A stretch of 64,000 nucleotides of DNA from Paraburkholderia sprentiae WSM5005 (GCF_001865575.2 NZ_CP017561.2:620001-684000), one strand, 5' to 3'. Counted from the first letter of the stretch, positions 41,887 to 51,900 are shown. Numbers and translations are program-made. Notes: generated by a model from the letters alone, not told the origin.

Positions 41887-41989
41887 CGCTTAGCCCGCGG
41901 AATGGGTGGCTGTCGATTGCATAGCGCGCCGACAGCTACCTTAGAATCCTGTTTTCCATCTTGTTGGATAAACCGAAAACAGGTGTTCG

Positions 41990-43543
41990 ATGCGCAAAGG
42001 TTTGGCAGCGTTTTTCATTTCGGCGCTCTGCGTCGCGATCTTCATCATCGTGTTCGGTCAGACCTTCGCGTCCGTTCAGCTACACGAGGTCGGGGACTTC
42101 GCCGCGAACTCGTTGTTGATTGCCGACGCGAAGCATCTGAAGCTGCTCGTCGGACATTACTCGCGCCTCGGGTTCAATCATCCTGGTCCCGCGTTTCTGT
42201 ACGTGCTTGCCGCGGGCGAGATCGTATTTTCCGACCTGATGCACTGGGTCGCGTCACCGTTTTCCGGTCAGATCTATGCGGTTGCGCTGCTTTCCGGTTT
42301 CTGGATCGCGGCAATCGGCATGCTTCTGATCAGGATGCAGCGGGCGACCCGTGGCGTCACTGCCGCAGCCGTGGTCACGACGGCCTTATTCGTCGGTGTC
42401 ACCGCTTACATCAACTACCAGGCTTTTGCGGGCCCCTGGTTCCCGCATCTTTACTACTTCGCTTTTGCGGCGTTCACGGTGTCCGTAGGCGCATTGATCA
42501 TGGGCCGCGCAGACGGGCTTGTGCTGCTCGCCGTGAGCCTTGGATTTCTTCTGAATGGTCATGCCTCCTTTCTTGGCATGACTGTCGTCATGCTGGCGTG
42601 CGCGCTGATAGCCAATACCTGGCTTTCGTTTCGGCCGGGTGCGAATGAAACGTGGGTGCTGAGCCGTCAATACCTTGCGGGCAATGTCCGAACGATCGCT
42701 GTTGCATTGGCGATCGTGGTGCTTTTCGTTGTCCCGCTCGCGATCCAGACGATCCTTCATTTCCCTGGCCCGCTCGCTGAATATGCCGCTTTTGGCCGTG
42801 CCCACCACGCCAATCGTTTAATGGACGCCGCGCGCTTTGCCGGTCTTTTCTGGAGCAACGGAATCTTCGGCATTCTGCTGGGCGCGGCCGCTTGTGCGGT
42901 TCTTGTGACCAACGATCCCGCACGGGACAATGCAGGCCGTGTCGCGCCCGAGCGGGCATTGTCGTTGGCACTGGCCAGTGCGACGGTCGCCTTTCTGTTT
43001 TATGCGGTTTTCGGCGTCGACGATCTTTCGCTGACCTATGTCGGGATTTTCTACTACGCCGTGCCTGCTCTGGCGCTTACGTTACTGGCGAAGCGCGTCC
43101 TCGACAATATGACGGTTGTCACCCTGCCTGTTGCGGCGCTCGTTTGCGTGGCCGTTGGGGCTTTCACTGCGATCCGGATTCATCAGCCGCCTGAAAACCT
43201 TTCCCAATACGACAATCCCCACATTCCCGCTGCTTACGCAGCTATCCGCAATCTCGATGCAGGGGGCGGGGTGGCTGTTTTCGATCTCGATGGCTCCGCG
43301 GATTGGGAACGGCTGTGGCCTATTCTGGTGGGCATCGAAGCGTATGCCAAACGCCAGGGCAGCGTACCGTTTTGCATCGCGCAAAACTGGCAGCTCGTGT
43401 TCACGCGATCGGCGCGTTGCACGCCTGACCAAATTCGAAGCGCCCACCGGCGCTTTCTCGTGTCAGCGGTGCCGAAGGAAGGGTTGACCGGTGTGCTGAA
43501 CGTTTCGGGCTTGTATTTTTATCCGCGCGACGCCGCGCAGTAA
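41990..43543 (+). CDS. Polytopic membrane protein, GT-C-like
   Basis: 517 residues with about eleven helices and a soluble C-terminal part. After the first helix is FASVQLHEVGDFAANSLLIA with an acidic residue, then HYSRLGFNHPGPAFLYVLA, a motif of GT-C-type transferases in actinobacteria and proteobacteria. Near the C-terminus is ADWERLWPILVGIEAYA. A TAGAAT (41942-41947) shortly upstream may be its -10 box. It could transfer or polymerise sugars outside the inner membrane. Function unknown. Confidence 0.6.
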   Translation: MRKGLAAFFISALCVAIFIIVFGQTFASVQLHEVGDFAANSLLIADAKHLKLLVGHYSRLGFNHPGPAFLYVLAAGEIVFSDLMHWVASPFSGQIYAVALLSGFWIAAIGMLLIRMQRATRGVTAAAVVTTALFVGVTAYINYQAFAGPWFPHLYYFAFAAFTVSVGALIMGRADGLVLLAVSLGFLLNGHASFLGMTVVMLACALIANTWLSFRPGANETWVLSRQYLAGNVRTIAVALAIVVLFVVPLAIQTILHFPGPLAEYAAFGRAHHANRLMDAARFAGLFWSNGIFGILLGAAACAVLVTNDPARDNAGRVAPERALSLALASATVAFLFYAVFGVDDLSLTYVGIFYYAVPALALTLLAKRVLDNMTVVTLPVAALVCVAVGAFTAIRIHQPPENLSQYDNPHIPAAYAAIRNLDAGGGVAVFDLDGSADWERLWPILVGIEAYAKRQGSVPFCIAQNWQLVFTRSARCTPDQIRSAHRRFLVSAVPKEGLTGVLNVSGLYFYPRDAAQ

Positions 43544-43642
43544 GCAGTTCGCAACGCAACGCAAGCCAGCGCACGCGCCGGCGGCACGTGCGCGAATCAG
43601 GCCGTGATGCGGGCCGGCGCGACCGGGATCGCGCCGCATCCG

Positions 43643-44665
43643 TCAGGCAAACCCCTGCGGATTCATCGACTGCCAGCGCCAGTGGTCCACGCACATACGC
43701 TCGATGCCGAACTGCGCGCGCCAGCCGATGATTTTCTCGGCGGCGCTGGGGTCCGCGAAACACTGCGCGACGTCGCCCGGGCGGCGCGCGACGATTTCGT
43801 ACGGCACCGGCCGGCCCGACGCCCGTTCGAACGAGCGCACCACGTCGAGCACGCTATAGCCCTGCCCGGTGCCCAGATTGACGACGAAGCTCGCATTGCG
43901 CGTAACGAGTGCATCGAGCGCGGCGAGGTGCCCGCGCGCGAGATCGACCACGTGGATGTAGTCGCGCACACCGGTGCCGTCGGGCGTCTCATAGTCGCCG
44001 CCGAACACGCGCAGCTTCTCGAGCTTGCCAACCGCGACCTGCGCGACGTACGGCATCAGGTTGTTCGGAATGCCGGCCGGATCTTCGCCGATCAGGCCAC
44101 TTTCATGCGCGCCGACCGGATTGAAGTAGCGCAGCGTCGCGATGCGCCACGACGGGTCCGACACTTCAAGATCGCGCAGGATCTGCTCGGCGATCAGCTT
44201 CGATTGACCATAGGGATTGGTCGCCGATAGCGGGAACGATTCGTCGATCGGCGAGCTTTTCGGCACGCCGTACACCGTTGCGGACGAGCTGAACACGAAC
44301 TGCTTGACGTTGCGATCGCGCATCACGCCGAGCAGCGTCAGCAGGCTGCCGACGTTGTTCGCGTAGTACTCGATCGGCTTCGCGACCGATTCGCCGACCG
44401 CTTTCAGCGCGGCAAAGTGGATCGCACCGGTGATCGGATGCGCGTCGAAGATCCGCTGCAGCGCGGCTGCGTCGCGCGCGTCGTTGTCGTAGAAGCTCAC
44501 CGCACGGCCGGCAATTTGTTCGACGCGCCGCAGCGATTCGCGCTTGCTGTTTACCAGGTTGTCGATCACCACGACGTCGTAGCCGCCGTTCAGCAGTTCG
44601 ACGCAGGTGTGCGAGCCGATGAAACCCGCGCCGCCCGTTACCAGAATCGTGCCTTTCGTGGTCAT
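43643..44665 (-). CDS. galE: UDP-glucose 4-epimerase
   Basis: 340 residues. ILVTGGAGFIGSHTCVELL is the NAD site, FSSSATVYGVP gives the catalytic Ser/Thr region and NPYGQSKLIAEQIL gives Tyr-x3-Lys; RYFNPVGAHESGLIGEDP and a GTGQGYSVLD segment are typical of GalE. It interconverts UDP-Glc and UDP-Gal (perhaps also the GlcNAc forms), supplying galactose for the polysaccharide. It is the last gene of a minus-strand operon with two glycosyltransferases and a flippase. Confidence 0.95.
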   Translation of the reverse strand: MTTKGTILVTGGAGFIGSHTCVELLNGGYDVVVIDNLVNSKRESLRRVEQIAGRAVSFYDNDARDAAALQRIFDAHPITGAIHFAALKAVGESVAKPIEYYANNVGSLLTLLGVMRDRNVKQFVFSSSATVYGVPKSSPIDESFPLSATNPYGQSKLIAEQILRDLEVSDPSWRIATLRYFNPVGAHESGLIGEDPAGIPNNLMPYVAQVAVGKLEKLRVFGGDYETPDGTGVRDYIHVVDLARGHLAALDALVTRNASFVVNLGTGQGYSVLDVVRSFERASGRPVPYEIVARRPGDVAQCFADPSAAEKIIGWRAQFGIERMCVDHWRWQSMNPQGFA

Positions 44666-44677
44666 GCTGTTACTCCG

Positions 44678-45826
44678 TTAAAGTAAAACGCCCGTGATTT
44701 TTTGCACCAGATCTTTATAGGTTTCGATGACCATGCGTTCGTCGAATTCGGTCGCGACCTTCTGCCGGCCGCGTTCGGCCATCGCGCGCCGCTGCGCGCC
44801 GCTCATGTCGAGCATGCGCGCGAGGCTCGCGGCAAGGCTCTGCGCATTACGCACTTCACACAACAAGCCGTTGACGCCGTCGGCCACCACTTCGCGGCAG
44901 CCGGGCACGTCGGTCGCGACGATCGGCCGGCCCATCGCCGACGCTTCCATCAGCGTGCGCGGCACGCCTTCGCGGTACGACGGCAGCACGACGCAATCGG
45001 CATCGGCGATGAACGGCCGCACGTCGTGCGCCTCGCCCAGATACTCGATCACGCCTTCCTGCTCCCACGCGGCGACCTCGGCGCGTGTGATCGCGCTCGG
45101 ATTGTCGACGCCGACCGGCCCGAGCAGCTGGAAGCGCGCATGCGGATAGCGCGCGCGCAACTGCCGCGCGGCCTCGACGTATTCGCCGACGCCTTTGTCC
45201 CACAGCAAGCGCCCGATCAGCAAGAAGCGAAACTGCGTGCGCTCGCGCAGCGGCGTGAACGTGAACTGCTCCAGATCGACGCCCTCGCCATGCAACAGCC
45301 GCGCGCGCTCGGGATGCGCGAGCAGCTTGCCGTCGATGAACGCGGCCTGGTCGTCGCGATTCAGGAACCACACTTCACGCGGAAAGCGGAACGCGAAACG
45401 ATACAGCCTTTTGGCGATCTGCGCGGCGCGGCTGTGCTGGATGAACACATAGCCGAGCCCGGTGGTGACCGCCACCGATTGCACGCCAGCCAGCTTCGCC
45501 GCGATCGAGCCGTAGATGTTCGGCTTGATCGTGTAGTGAAATACGACATGCGGACGAATCGTCCTGTACTGCCGATAGAGCGCGACGAGCGTGCGCAGAT
45601 CCTCGCCCGGACTCGTGCCCTTCGACGCAACCGGCAGTTCGATGCAACGGCAGCCCATCGCGGCGAGCAGCTCGAAGGTGCGGTCGCGCGGCGCGAGCAC
45701 CGTCACGTCGACGCCGCGTCCGATCAGTGTGCGAATCAGCCCTTGCCGATACGTATAGATTGCCCAGGCCGTGTTGCAGACCAGTGTAATGCGCAGCGCG
45801 GGCGTCGACTTGAGAGAAGGCTTCAT
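44678..45826 (-). CDS. Glycosyltransferase family 4
   Basis: 382 residues from ATG 45826; a TTG at 45907 that overlaps the upstream stop (TTGA) would add 27 residues that do not look conserved. LRITLVCNTAWAIYTYRQGL begins the acceptor domain. FLLIGRLLWDKGVGEYVEAA, FQLLGPVGVDNPSAI, VIEYLGEAHDVRPFIADAD and LPSYREGVPRTLMEASAMGR form the donor site. It resembles galactosyl- or FucNAc-transferases from O-antigen loci, but the donor cannot be read. Confidence 0.88.
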   Translation of the reverse strand: MKPSLKSTPALRITLVCNTAWAIYTYRQGLIRTLIGRGVDVTVLAPRDRTFELLAAMGCRCIELPVASKGTSPGEDLRTLVALYRQYRTIRPHVVFHYTIKPNIYGSIAAKLAGVQSVAVTTGLGYVFIQHSRAAQIAKRLYRFAFRFPREVWFLNRDDQAAFIDGKLLAHPERARLLHGEGVDLEQFTFTPLRERTQFRFLLIGRLLWDKGVGEYVEAARQLRARYPHARFQLLGPVGVDNPSAITRAEVAAWEQEGVIEYLGEAHDVRPFIADADCVVLPSYREGVPRTLMEASAMGRPIVATDVPGCREVVADGVNGLLCEVRNAQSLAASLARMLDMSGAQRRAMAERGRQKVATEFDERMVIETYKDLVQKITGVLL

Positions 45827-45903
45827 GCGGAGAGGGGCCGGGCGTTGAATGAAATGTTGACCAGCGATACGAATCCAGCGACACCGCTCATACGCAGCAC
45901 CAC

Positions 45904-46734
45904 TCAACGGCTCGCGCGCGGCATGAGCAGTGCGCGCTTGACCCGCTGCAATGTGCGATAAGGCAGCATCAGATGCAGCAGATTCTTCGCGACTCCCAGC
46001 CAGTCGTACGGATTGGCCACGTTGAAGTAGCGCAACTGCAAACGCAGCGTCGAGCCGATCTGCCGGCGCCGCTTCGTCGCGCTGATGCCGCCTTCGTTCA
46101 GCTCATAGAAAAGGCCGAGCTCCGGCAGATTCGCGCAGTCGTAGCGTTCCATCAGACGAACGAACAGATCGAGGTCCTCCGCCGAACGATACGCGGCGCG
46201 ATAGTTGCCGACTGTGCGCACGGCATCGATACGCAGCATCATCGACGGATGCGCGAGGCAGGAGCGGAAAAAGCGCTGGCGCCGGATCGCGTTCGGCTCG
46301 GCCGGCGGCGTCAGCATGAAAAGCGGTTCGCCGGCGCGGGTGACGACCTGGGTCCACATGCCGAGGCCCGCCACATTGGGATGCGCTTCCATGAACGCGC
46401 GCTGCTTCGCGAGCCGCCGCGGCACCGCGCGATCGCCCGCGTCGATGCGCGCCGCATAGCGAAAGCCGCGTTGCGCGAGCGCGTCGATGCCGGTTTGCAG
46501 CGCGCGCTCGATGCCGCCGTTCTGCGCCATGCGCAGCACTTCGATCTTCAGGTTCGGCAGCGTGGGCGCGACGATCGGCGGCGTGCTGCCGTCATCGACG
46601 ATGAGTACGTGCACCAGCGCACTTTCGTCGAACGACGCAAGCGTGGAATCGACGTCCGCCTGGCCGTTGTAGGCGGGCATCAGCACCGCGACGTCGTCGA
46701 GCGTGGTTTGCGCGGTGGCGGATGAATTCGTCAT
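45904..46734 (-). CDS. Glycosyltransferase family 2
   Basis: 276 residues. VAVLMPAYNGQADVDSTLAS, VLIVDDGSTPPI, ARIDAGDRAVPRRL (metal site) and SAEDLDLFVRLME (catalytic acid region) give a complete inverting GT-A fold without membrane helices. The ATG overlaps the flippase stop (46731-46734), so it is coupled to O-unit export. Specificity unknown. Confidence 0.88.
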   Translation of the reverse strand: MTNSSATAQTTLDDVAVLMPAYNGQADVDSTLASFDESALVHVLIVDDGSTPPIVAPTLPNLKIEVLRMAQNGGIERALQTGIDALAQRGFRYAARIDAGDRAVPRRLAKQRAFMEAHPNVAGLGMWTQVVTRAGEPLFMLTPPAEPNAIRRQRFFRSCLAHPSMMLRIDAVRTVGNYRAAYRSAEDLDLFVRLMERYDCANLPELGLFYELNEGGISATKRRRQIGSTLRLQLRYFNVANPYDWLGVAKNLLHLMLPYRTLQRVKRALLMPRASR

Positions 46735-47993
46735 GGGCGCAATTTGAAACGAATGTAATAAAGATTGACGGAGGCGGCTGCCAGGTAGCCCGCCGCGAGG
46801 CCGACGAGCGCGCCATACGCGCCGAGTCGGGGAATCGCGAGCAGATTGACCGCGAACGCGACGGCGAGCGCGAGCAGCCACTTCGCGAGCAACACGAACC
46901 TGGCCTGATACTTGAGCACGACCAGATTGCCGATCGCCTCGATACCGGCGGGCACCGAGAGCCACACGGCCACGCGGAAGATGTCGATCGCGCCTTCGAA
47001 CGCCGGCCCGAACACACGGCGGATGATGAAGCCCGCGAGCAGATCCAGCACGAGCGCGCCGCACACCATCAGCACTGCGGTCAGCGCGGTGAGTCGCCAC
47101 ATGTTGCGGCGCAATTGCGCGATGCCCTGCACCCGATAGACGAATGCCGGCGCGATGGTTTGCGCGAGCATCAGCGCGAGCGTGATCCAGTTTTCATTGA
47201 GTTGCTGGGCGGCCGAGTAGCGTCCGAGGTCGGCGAACGAAATCGCGCGCTCGAGCATCAGCCGGTCCAGTTTCAGGAACAGGTACATGCAGATGAGCCC
47301 GAGCCAGAACACGGTGCCCGCGCTCGCGAAGTGCCTGAACAGCGAACGTTCGACATGCCAGCCGAGCTTGCCGCCATGCCGGCGCATGAAGTAAAGCAAC
47401 AGCACCGCGCCGATCGCCGCCGATTCGAGCGCCCACAGCCAGCCGAAGCGCGCCGGCGCGGCCATCGCGCGCACCAGCAGAAAGACGAGGCCGGCCTTGA
47501 TCACCGCAGTGCTCATGCTGGTCAGCAACTGCGGCTTGCTGTAGGTCATGCTTTGCAGCCACGCGTTGATCACGCCGACGAACGGCTCGCGAAACAGCAT
47601 CGTCACCGCGAGACCCGCGAGCATCGCACCGACGAGCGGGTCGAAGAAATGCAGCGCAATGCCGAGCCACGTCAGCAGCAGCGCGACGACCGACACCGAA
47701 AAGCGCAACGCGAACGCGCTGCCGAGTACGGTGCCGAGTTGTTCGGGCGGCCGGTTGACGATGGTCGGTACGAGGATTTCGGCGCCGCACACCCATGTGA
47801 TCGGCGAGAGCACCAGCAGCAGCGTGTTCGCGTACTGCCATTTGCCGAACGTATCGGGTCCGAAGTAGCGCGCGAGCATGCCGCTGATGACGATGGCGAC
47901 GCCGATCTGCGTGAGCCGCTCGAGGCCCAGCCAGACGATGTTCGTGAACGCGCGGGTGACGTCGGGATTGGCGAAGCGCTTGAGCGTCAGCAT
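46731..47993 (-). CDS. wzx: O-antigen/oligosaccharide flippase, Wzx (PST/MATE) family
   Basis: 420 residues with twelve predicted helices. It opens RAFTNIVWLGLERLTQIGVA with VISGMLARYFGPDTFGKWQY, the classic N-terminal Wzx pattern. It would flip undecaprenyl-linked oligosaccharide units to the periplasm. It is the first gene of the operon flippase-GT2-GT4-galE. Start taken at ATG 47991-47993; the frame further upstream is not conserved in character. No obvious Wzy polymerase gene lies next to it. Confidence 0.88.
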   Translation of the reverse strand: MLTLKRFANPDVTRAFTNIVWLGLERLTQIGVAIVISGMLARYFGPDTFGKWQYANTLLLVLSPITWVCGAEILVPTIVNRPPEQLGTVLGSAFALRFSVSVVALLLTWLGIALHFFDPLVGAMLAGLAVTMLFREPFVGVINAWLQSMTYSKPQLLTSMSTAVIKAGLVFLLVRAMAAPARFGWLWALESAAIGAVLLLYFMRRHGGKLGWHVERSLFRHFASAGTVFWLGLICMYLFLKLDRLMLERAISFADLGRYSAAQQLNENWITLALMLAQTIAPAFVYRVQGIAQLRRNMWRLTALTAVLMVCGALVLDLLAGFIIRRVFGPAFEGAIDIFRVAVWLSVPAGIEAIGNLVVLKYQARFVLLAKWLLALAVAFAVNLLAIPRLGAYGALVGLAAGYLAAASVNLYYIRFKLRP

Positions 47994-48349
47994 CCGTTGG
48001 CCGCTCGCCGCTGCGCGCTGGTCAGGCCGCCTGGGCCGGCCATGCATGCGGTGCCATGCGCGTTCTCCCGCCCGGCCGGCAGCCGCGGCAACTTTACGAA
48101 AGGAGGGCGTCTAAGCATTAGAATGGCGGTATTCGGGCGGGTCAGAAGAACGCAATTATAAGTTGGAACCGGACCGCTTCCGGCAGAGCGCATCGAGACG
48201 GGGTAGCACGCGTTTTTCACGCGAATATGACTTCGGCTTTTTAACGCGGCTTTTTTGCCGTGTTTTTTTCGGCGATTGTTATCGGCGATTGTTACCGGTT
48301 GCGGTCGGTGCGCAGGTCAAAATTTTCCATTGCACGCAAGTGAGCCAAC
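47994..48349. other. Divergent promoter region between wzx and manB
   Basis: 356 bases. On the minus strand TATAAT (near 48153-48158) is a perfect -10 box for the flippase operon, with only a weak -35. On the plus strand TAGAAT at 48118-48123 could serve manB with a long untranslated leader. T-rich stretches at 48235-48270 include TTTTTTGCCGTGTTTTTTTC, with no clean hairpin. No gene seen. Confidence 0.45.
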
Positions 48350-49744
48350 ATGATCTCCAAATCCATTTTCAAGGCGTATGACATTCGTGGTGTCATTGGC
48401 AAGACGCTCGACGCCGACGCCGCCCGTTCCATCGGTCGCGCGTTCGGCAGCGAAGTGCGTGCGCAGGGCGGCGACGCGGTCGTGGTCGCGCGCGATGGGC
48501 GCCTGTCGGGTCCCGAGTTGATCGGGGCGCTGTCCGACGGTCTGCGTGCGGCCGGCGTCGATGTCGTCAACGTGGGCATGGTGCCCACGCCGGTCGGCTA
48601 CTTCGCGGCGAGCGTACCGTTGCAGCTCGCGGACGGCGAGCGTCGCGTCGACTCGTGCATCGTCGTGACCGGCAGCCATAATCCGCCGGACTACAACGGC
48701 TTCAAGATGGTGCTGCGCGGCGCGGCCATTTACGGCGAGCAGATCCTTGCTCTGCATCAGCGCATCGTCGACCAGCAGTTCGCCGACGGTACCGGCAGCT
48801 ACACCGAGTACGACATCGCCGACGCCTATCTCGAGCGCATCGCGAGCGACGTGAAGCTCGCGCGTCCGATCAAGATCGTCGTCGATACCGGCAACGGCGT
48901 GGCCGGCGAGCTCGCGCCGAAGCTGTTCAGCAAGCTCGGCTGCGAACTCGTCGAGCTGTTCACCGAAGTCGACGGCAATTTTCCGAATCACCACCCGGAC
49001 CCGGCCCACCCGGAGAACCTCGAAGACGTGATTCGCGCGCTGAAGGAAACGGATGCGGAAATCGGCTTCGCGTTCGACGGCGACGGCGACCGCCTCGGCG
49101 TCGTCACCAAAGACGGCCAGATCATCTACCCGGACCGTCAGCTGATGCTGTTCGCCGAAGAAGTGCTGTCGCGCAACAAGGGCGCGCAGATCATCTACGA
49201 CGTGAAATGCACGCGTAATCTCGCGAAGTGGGTCAAGGACAAGGGCGGCGAGCCGCTGATGTGGAAGACCGGCCACTCGCTGGTAAAGGCGAAGCTGCGC
49301 GAAACCGGCGCGCCGCTGGCTGGTGAAATGAGCGGCCACGTGTTCTTCAAGGATCGCTGGTACGGTTTCGACGACGGCCTGTACACCGGGGCGCGTCTGC
49401 TCGAAATCCTCACGCGCGTCGCAGACCCGAGCAAGCTGCTGAACTCGCTGCCGAACTCGCACTCCACGCCCGAGCTGCAGCTGAAGCTAGAGGAAGGCGA
49501 GAACTTCGAGCTGATCGCCCGTATGCAGCAGAACGCGAAGTTCACCGGCGCGGACAACGTCGTGAAGATCGACGGTCTGCGCGTCGAGTATCCGGACGGC
49601 TTCGGCCTCGCGCGTTCGTCGAACACGACGCCGGTGGTCGTGATGCGTTTCGAAGCCGACAACGACGCGGCGCTCAAACGCATCCAGGACGACTTCCGCC
49701 GCGTGATTCTCGCGGAGAAGGCCGATGCGAAACTGCCGTTCTGA
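48350..49744 (+). CDS. manB: Phosphomannomutase/phosphoglucomutase
   Basis: 464 residues, the alpha-D-phosphohexomutase family. The phosphoserine loop is VVTGSHNPPDYNG, the Mg site FAFDGDGDRLG, the sugar site GEMSGHVFF and the phosphate site LARSSNTTPVV. It interconverts hexose 6- and 1-phosphates, feeding GDP-mannose and UDP-glucose pathways for the polysaccharides and LPS core here. A strong terminator follows. Confidence 0.95.
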   Translation: MISKSIFKAYDIRGVIGKTLDADAARSIGRAFGSEVRAQGGDAVVVARDGRLSGPELIGALSDGLRAAGVDVVNVGMVPTPVGYFAASVPLQLADGERRVDSCIVVTGSHNPPDYNGFKMVLRGAAIYGEQILALHQRIVDQQFADGTGSYTEYDIADAYLERIASDVKLARPIKIVVDTGNGVAGELAPKLFSKLGCELVELFTEVDGNFPNHHPDPAHPENLEDVIRALKETDAEIGFAFDGDGDRLGVVTKDGQIIYPDRQLMLFAEEVLSRNKGAQIIYDVKCTRNLAKWVKDKGGEPLMWKTGHSLVKAKLRETGAPLAGEMSGHVFFKDRWYGFDDGLYTGARLLEILTRVADPSKLLNSLPNSHSTPELQLKLEEGENFELIARMQQNAKFTGADNVVKIDGLRVEYPDGFGLARSSNTTPVVVMRFEADNDAALKRIQDDFRRVILAEKADAKLPF

Positions 49745-49805
49745 CGGCTGATGCGGCGGCGCGCTTCGAAGCTCGTTCAGACGGATCGAAGCGTCGCCGC
49801 TAGCG

Positions 49806-49841
49806 AACGCGGCGCGGGTTGCCTTACCGCGCCGCGTTTTT
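49806..49841 (+). terminator. Rho-independent terminator after manB
   Basis: AACGCGGCGCGG (49806-49817), a nine-base loop and CCGCGCCGCGTT (49827-49838), followed by T. A 12-pair GC-rich stem. Confidence 0.88.
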
Positions 49842-49919
49842 CATGTCTTTCGTATGTGACGCGCTAGAATTGCGGTCCTCTCAACGCATCTTCGAGCCGA
49901 ATAGCCGGTTTTCCCACTC

Positions 49920-50921
49920 TTGAGCGCGCAAAAGATACTGATCGTGAGGGTGTCGTCGCTGGGCGACATCGTTCACAACATGCCCGCAATCGCCGACATC
50001 CGTCGCCGCCACCCCGACGCGCAGATCGACTGGCTCGTCGAGGAAAGCTTCGTCGGGCTCGTGGAACTGGTGAGCGGCGTGCGGCGCGCGATTCCGGTGT
50101 CGCTGCGGCGCTGGCGCAAGCGCATCCTGTCCGTCGACAACTGGCGCGAGATCGGTGCGTTTCGTCGCGCGCTCGCCGCCGAGCACTACGATCTCGTGAT
50201 CGACTGTCAGGGACTCATCAAGACCGCGTGGCTCGCGAGCATGGCGCGCGGACCGCTCGTCGGCCTCGGCAACCGCACCGACGGCGCCGGCTACGAATGG
50301 CCGGTGCGCTTCTTCTACGGGCAGCGCGTGCCGATCGCGCCGCGCACGCACGTGGTCGAACGCACGCGGCAACTGGTGGCCGCGGCGCTGAACGATCCGC
50401 CACCGCAACCCACCGACGACATCGACTTCGGTCTCGATACGGGCCGTGCCGCGCTCGCGCTGTCGCAGGCGAATCTGAATCTGCCGGTGCCGTACGTGCT
50501 GTTCGTGCACGCGACCTCGCGTGCCGACAAGCAATGGCCCGATGCCGCGTGGATCGAGCTCGGGCAGTCGCTGGTGCGGCGCGGTGCGTCGATCGTGCTG
50601 CCGTGGGGCAGCGAGGCCGAGCGCGCGACCAGCGAACGGCTCGCGAAGGAGTTCGGCGCGGCCGCGATCGTGCCGCCGAAGCTGTCGCTTGCCGCGGTGG
50701 TCGGTCTGATCGACGGCGCGGCCGCGACGGTCGGGGTCGACACAGGCCTGGTCCATATCGCCGCGGCACTGAAGCGGCCCACGGTCGAGTTGTACAATTT
50801 CTCGACCGCGTGGCGCACCGGCGGCTACTGGTCGCCGAACGTCGTCAATCTAGGCGCGGCTGGGCAGCCGCCCACGCTGCAGCAGGTCAAGTCGGCGCTG
50901 GCCGACTTCGGTTTGTTGTAA
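49920..50921 (+). CDS. waaC: Lipopolysaccharide heptosyltransferase I
   Basis: 333 residues, GT9 family. ILIVRVSSLGDIVHNMPAIA is the hallmark N-terminus; YDLVIDCQGLIKTA, HVVERTRQL, ATSRADKQWPDAAW and GVDTGLVHIAAALKRPTVEL follow as in WaaC. It adds the first L,D-heptose to Kdo of the LPS inner core on the cytoplasmic face. The start is a TTG with a weak ribosome-binding site. It begins the core block waaC-kdoO-waaA. Confidence 0.95.
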   Translation: MSAQKILIVRVSSLGDIVHNMPAIADIRRRHPDAQIDWLVEESFVGLVELVSGVRRAIPVSLRRWRKRILSVDNWREIGAFRRALAAEHYDLVIDCQGLIKTAWLASMARGPLVGLGNRTDGAGYEWPVRFFYGQRVPIAPRTHVVERTRQLVAAALNDPPPQPTDDIDFGLDTGRAALALSQANLNLPVPYVLFVHATSRADKQWPDAAWIELGQSLVRRGASIVLPWGSEAERATSERLAKEFGAAAIVPPKLSLAAVVGLIDGAAATVGVDTGLVHIAAALKRPTVELYNFSTAWRTGGYWSPNVVNLGAAGQPPTLQQVKSALADFGLL

Positions 50922-51015
50922 CCGGGGCCTGCCGTCACCCGGGCCGGCAGTCATCGGCACGGGCCACAACCCGTCGGTGCGCTTCGCCTTGCACCCTCCG
51001 TTCCCAAGGGCGACC

Positions 51016-51900
51016 ATGAACGAAACCCAGATCATCGAAGTAGCGAACGCCGACTGGCACGGCGGTAACCTGTCCGTGCCGCGCGAGACGCTGCTCGCCG
51101 GCGTCGAGCGCGGCAAGGTGCTGTACTTCCCGAACCTGCGCTTCGCGATCGACGGCGGCGAACAGGCGCTGCTCGATCCGGCGCTCGCCGATCCCAACCG
51201 CAAGAACATCAGCCTCGAACCGAACGGCGGGGCGCTGCATGGCGTGGCCGGCGACGCGGTCACGCAATCGGCGGTGCGCGCGTTGATCGCGCGTTATCAG
51301 GCGAGTGCGCGCACGCTCGTCGACGGGCTGTTTCCCGAGTACAACGGCAAGCTGCGGGTCGCGCCGACGAGCCTGCGGCTGCATCAGGTCGAGACCCGCG
51401 AAACCTCGTGGCGCAAGGACGATAGCCGCCTGCACGTCGACGCTTTCCCGTCGCGGCCGAATTACGGCGAGCGCATCCTGCGCGTGTTCGCCAATGTGAA
51501 CCCGCACGGCGTGCCGCGCGTATGGCGCGTCGGCGAGCCGTTCGAGGACATGGCGCAGCGCTTCCTGCCGCGCATCAAGCCGCAGATGCCGGCCACCGCG
51601 TGGCTGCTGAATCTGCTGCACGTCACCAAATCGCTGCGTAGCGAATACGATCACCTGATGCTCAGTCTGCACGACGGCATGAAGGCCGATCTCGATTATC
51701 AGAAGACGAGTCCGCAGCAGACCGTGCCGTTTCCGCCGGGCAGCGTGTGGGTGTGCTTCTCCGACCAGACCTCGCATGCGGTGATGTCCGGCCAGTTCAT
51801 GCTGGAGCAGACTTTCTTCCTGCCGGTGAAGGCGATGGCGCAGCCGGAATGCGCGCCGCTCGGCATTCTCGAGCGCCTGAAGGGCAGGGCGCTGGTTTGA
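51016..51900 (+). CDS. kdoO: Kdo hydroxylase (KdoO family, Fe(II)/2-oxoglutarate dioxygenase)
   Basis: 294 residues. DDSRLHVDAFPSRPNYGERI contains the His-x-Asp iron ligands, and DQTSHAVMSGQ the distal His; the following Gln-Phe region fits 2-oxoglutarate binding. KdoO converts the outer Kdo of Kdo2-lipid A to the Ko form and is known from Burkholderia and Yersinia. Position between waaC and waaA agrees with that role. AAGGG lies six bases before the ATG. Confidence 0.9.
   Translation: MNETQIIEVANADWHGGNLSVPRETLLAGVERGKVLYFPNLRFAIDGGEQALLDPALADPNRKNISLEPNGGALHGVAGDAVTQSAVRALIARYQASARTLVDGLFPEYNGKLRVAPTSLRLHQVETRETSWRKDDSRLHVDAFPSRPNYGERILRVFANVNPHGVPRVWRVGEPFEDMAQRFLPRIKPQMPATAWLLNLLHVTKSLRSEYDHLMLSLHDGMKADLDYQKTSPQQTVPFPPGSVWVCFSDQTSHAVMSGQFMLEQTFFLPVKAMAQPECAPLGILERLKGRALV

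Noticed and set aside
46722..48161. Plus-strand frame of 479 codons opposite wzx
   Set aside because: Rich in Glu, Arg and His as expected for the reverse of a membrane protein gene; wzx is clear.
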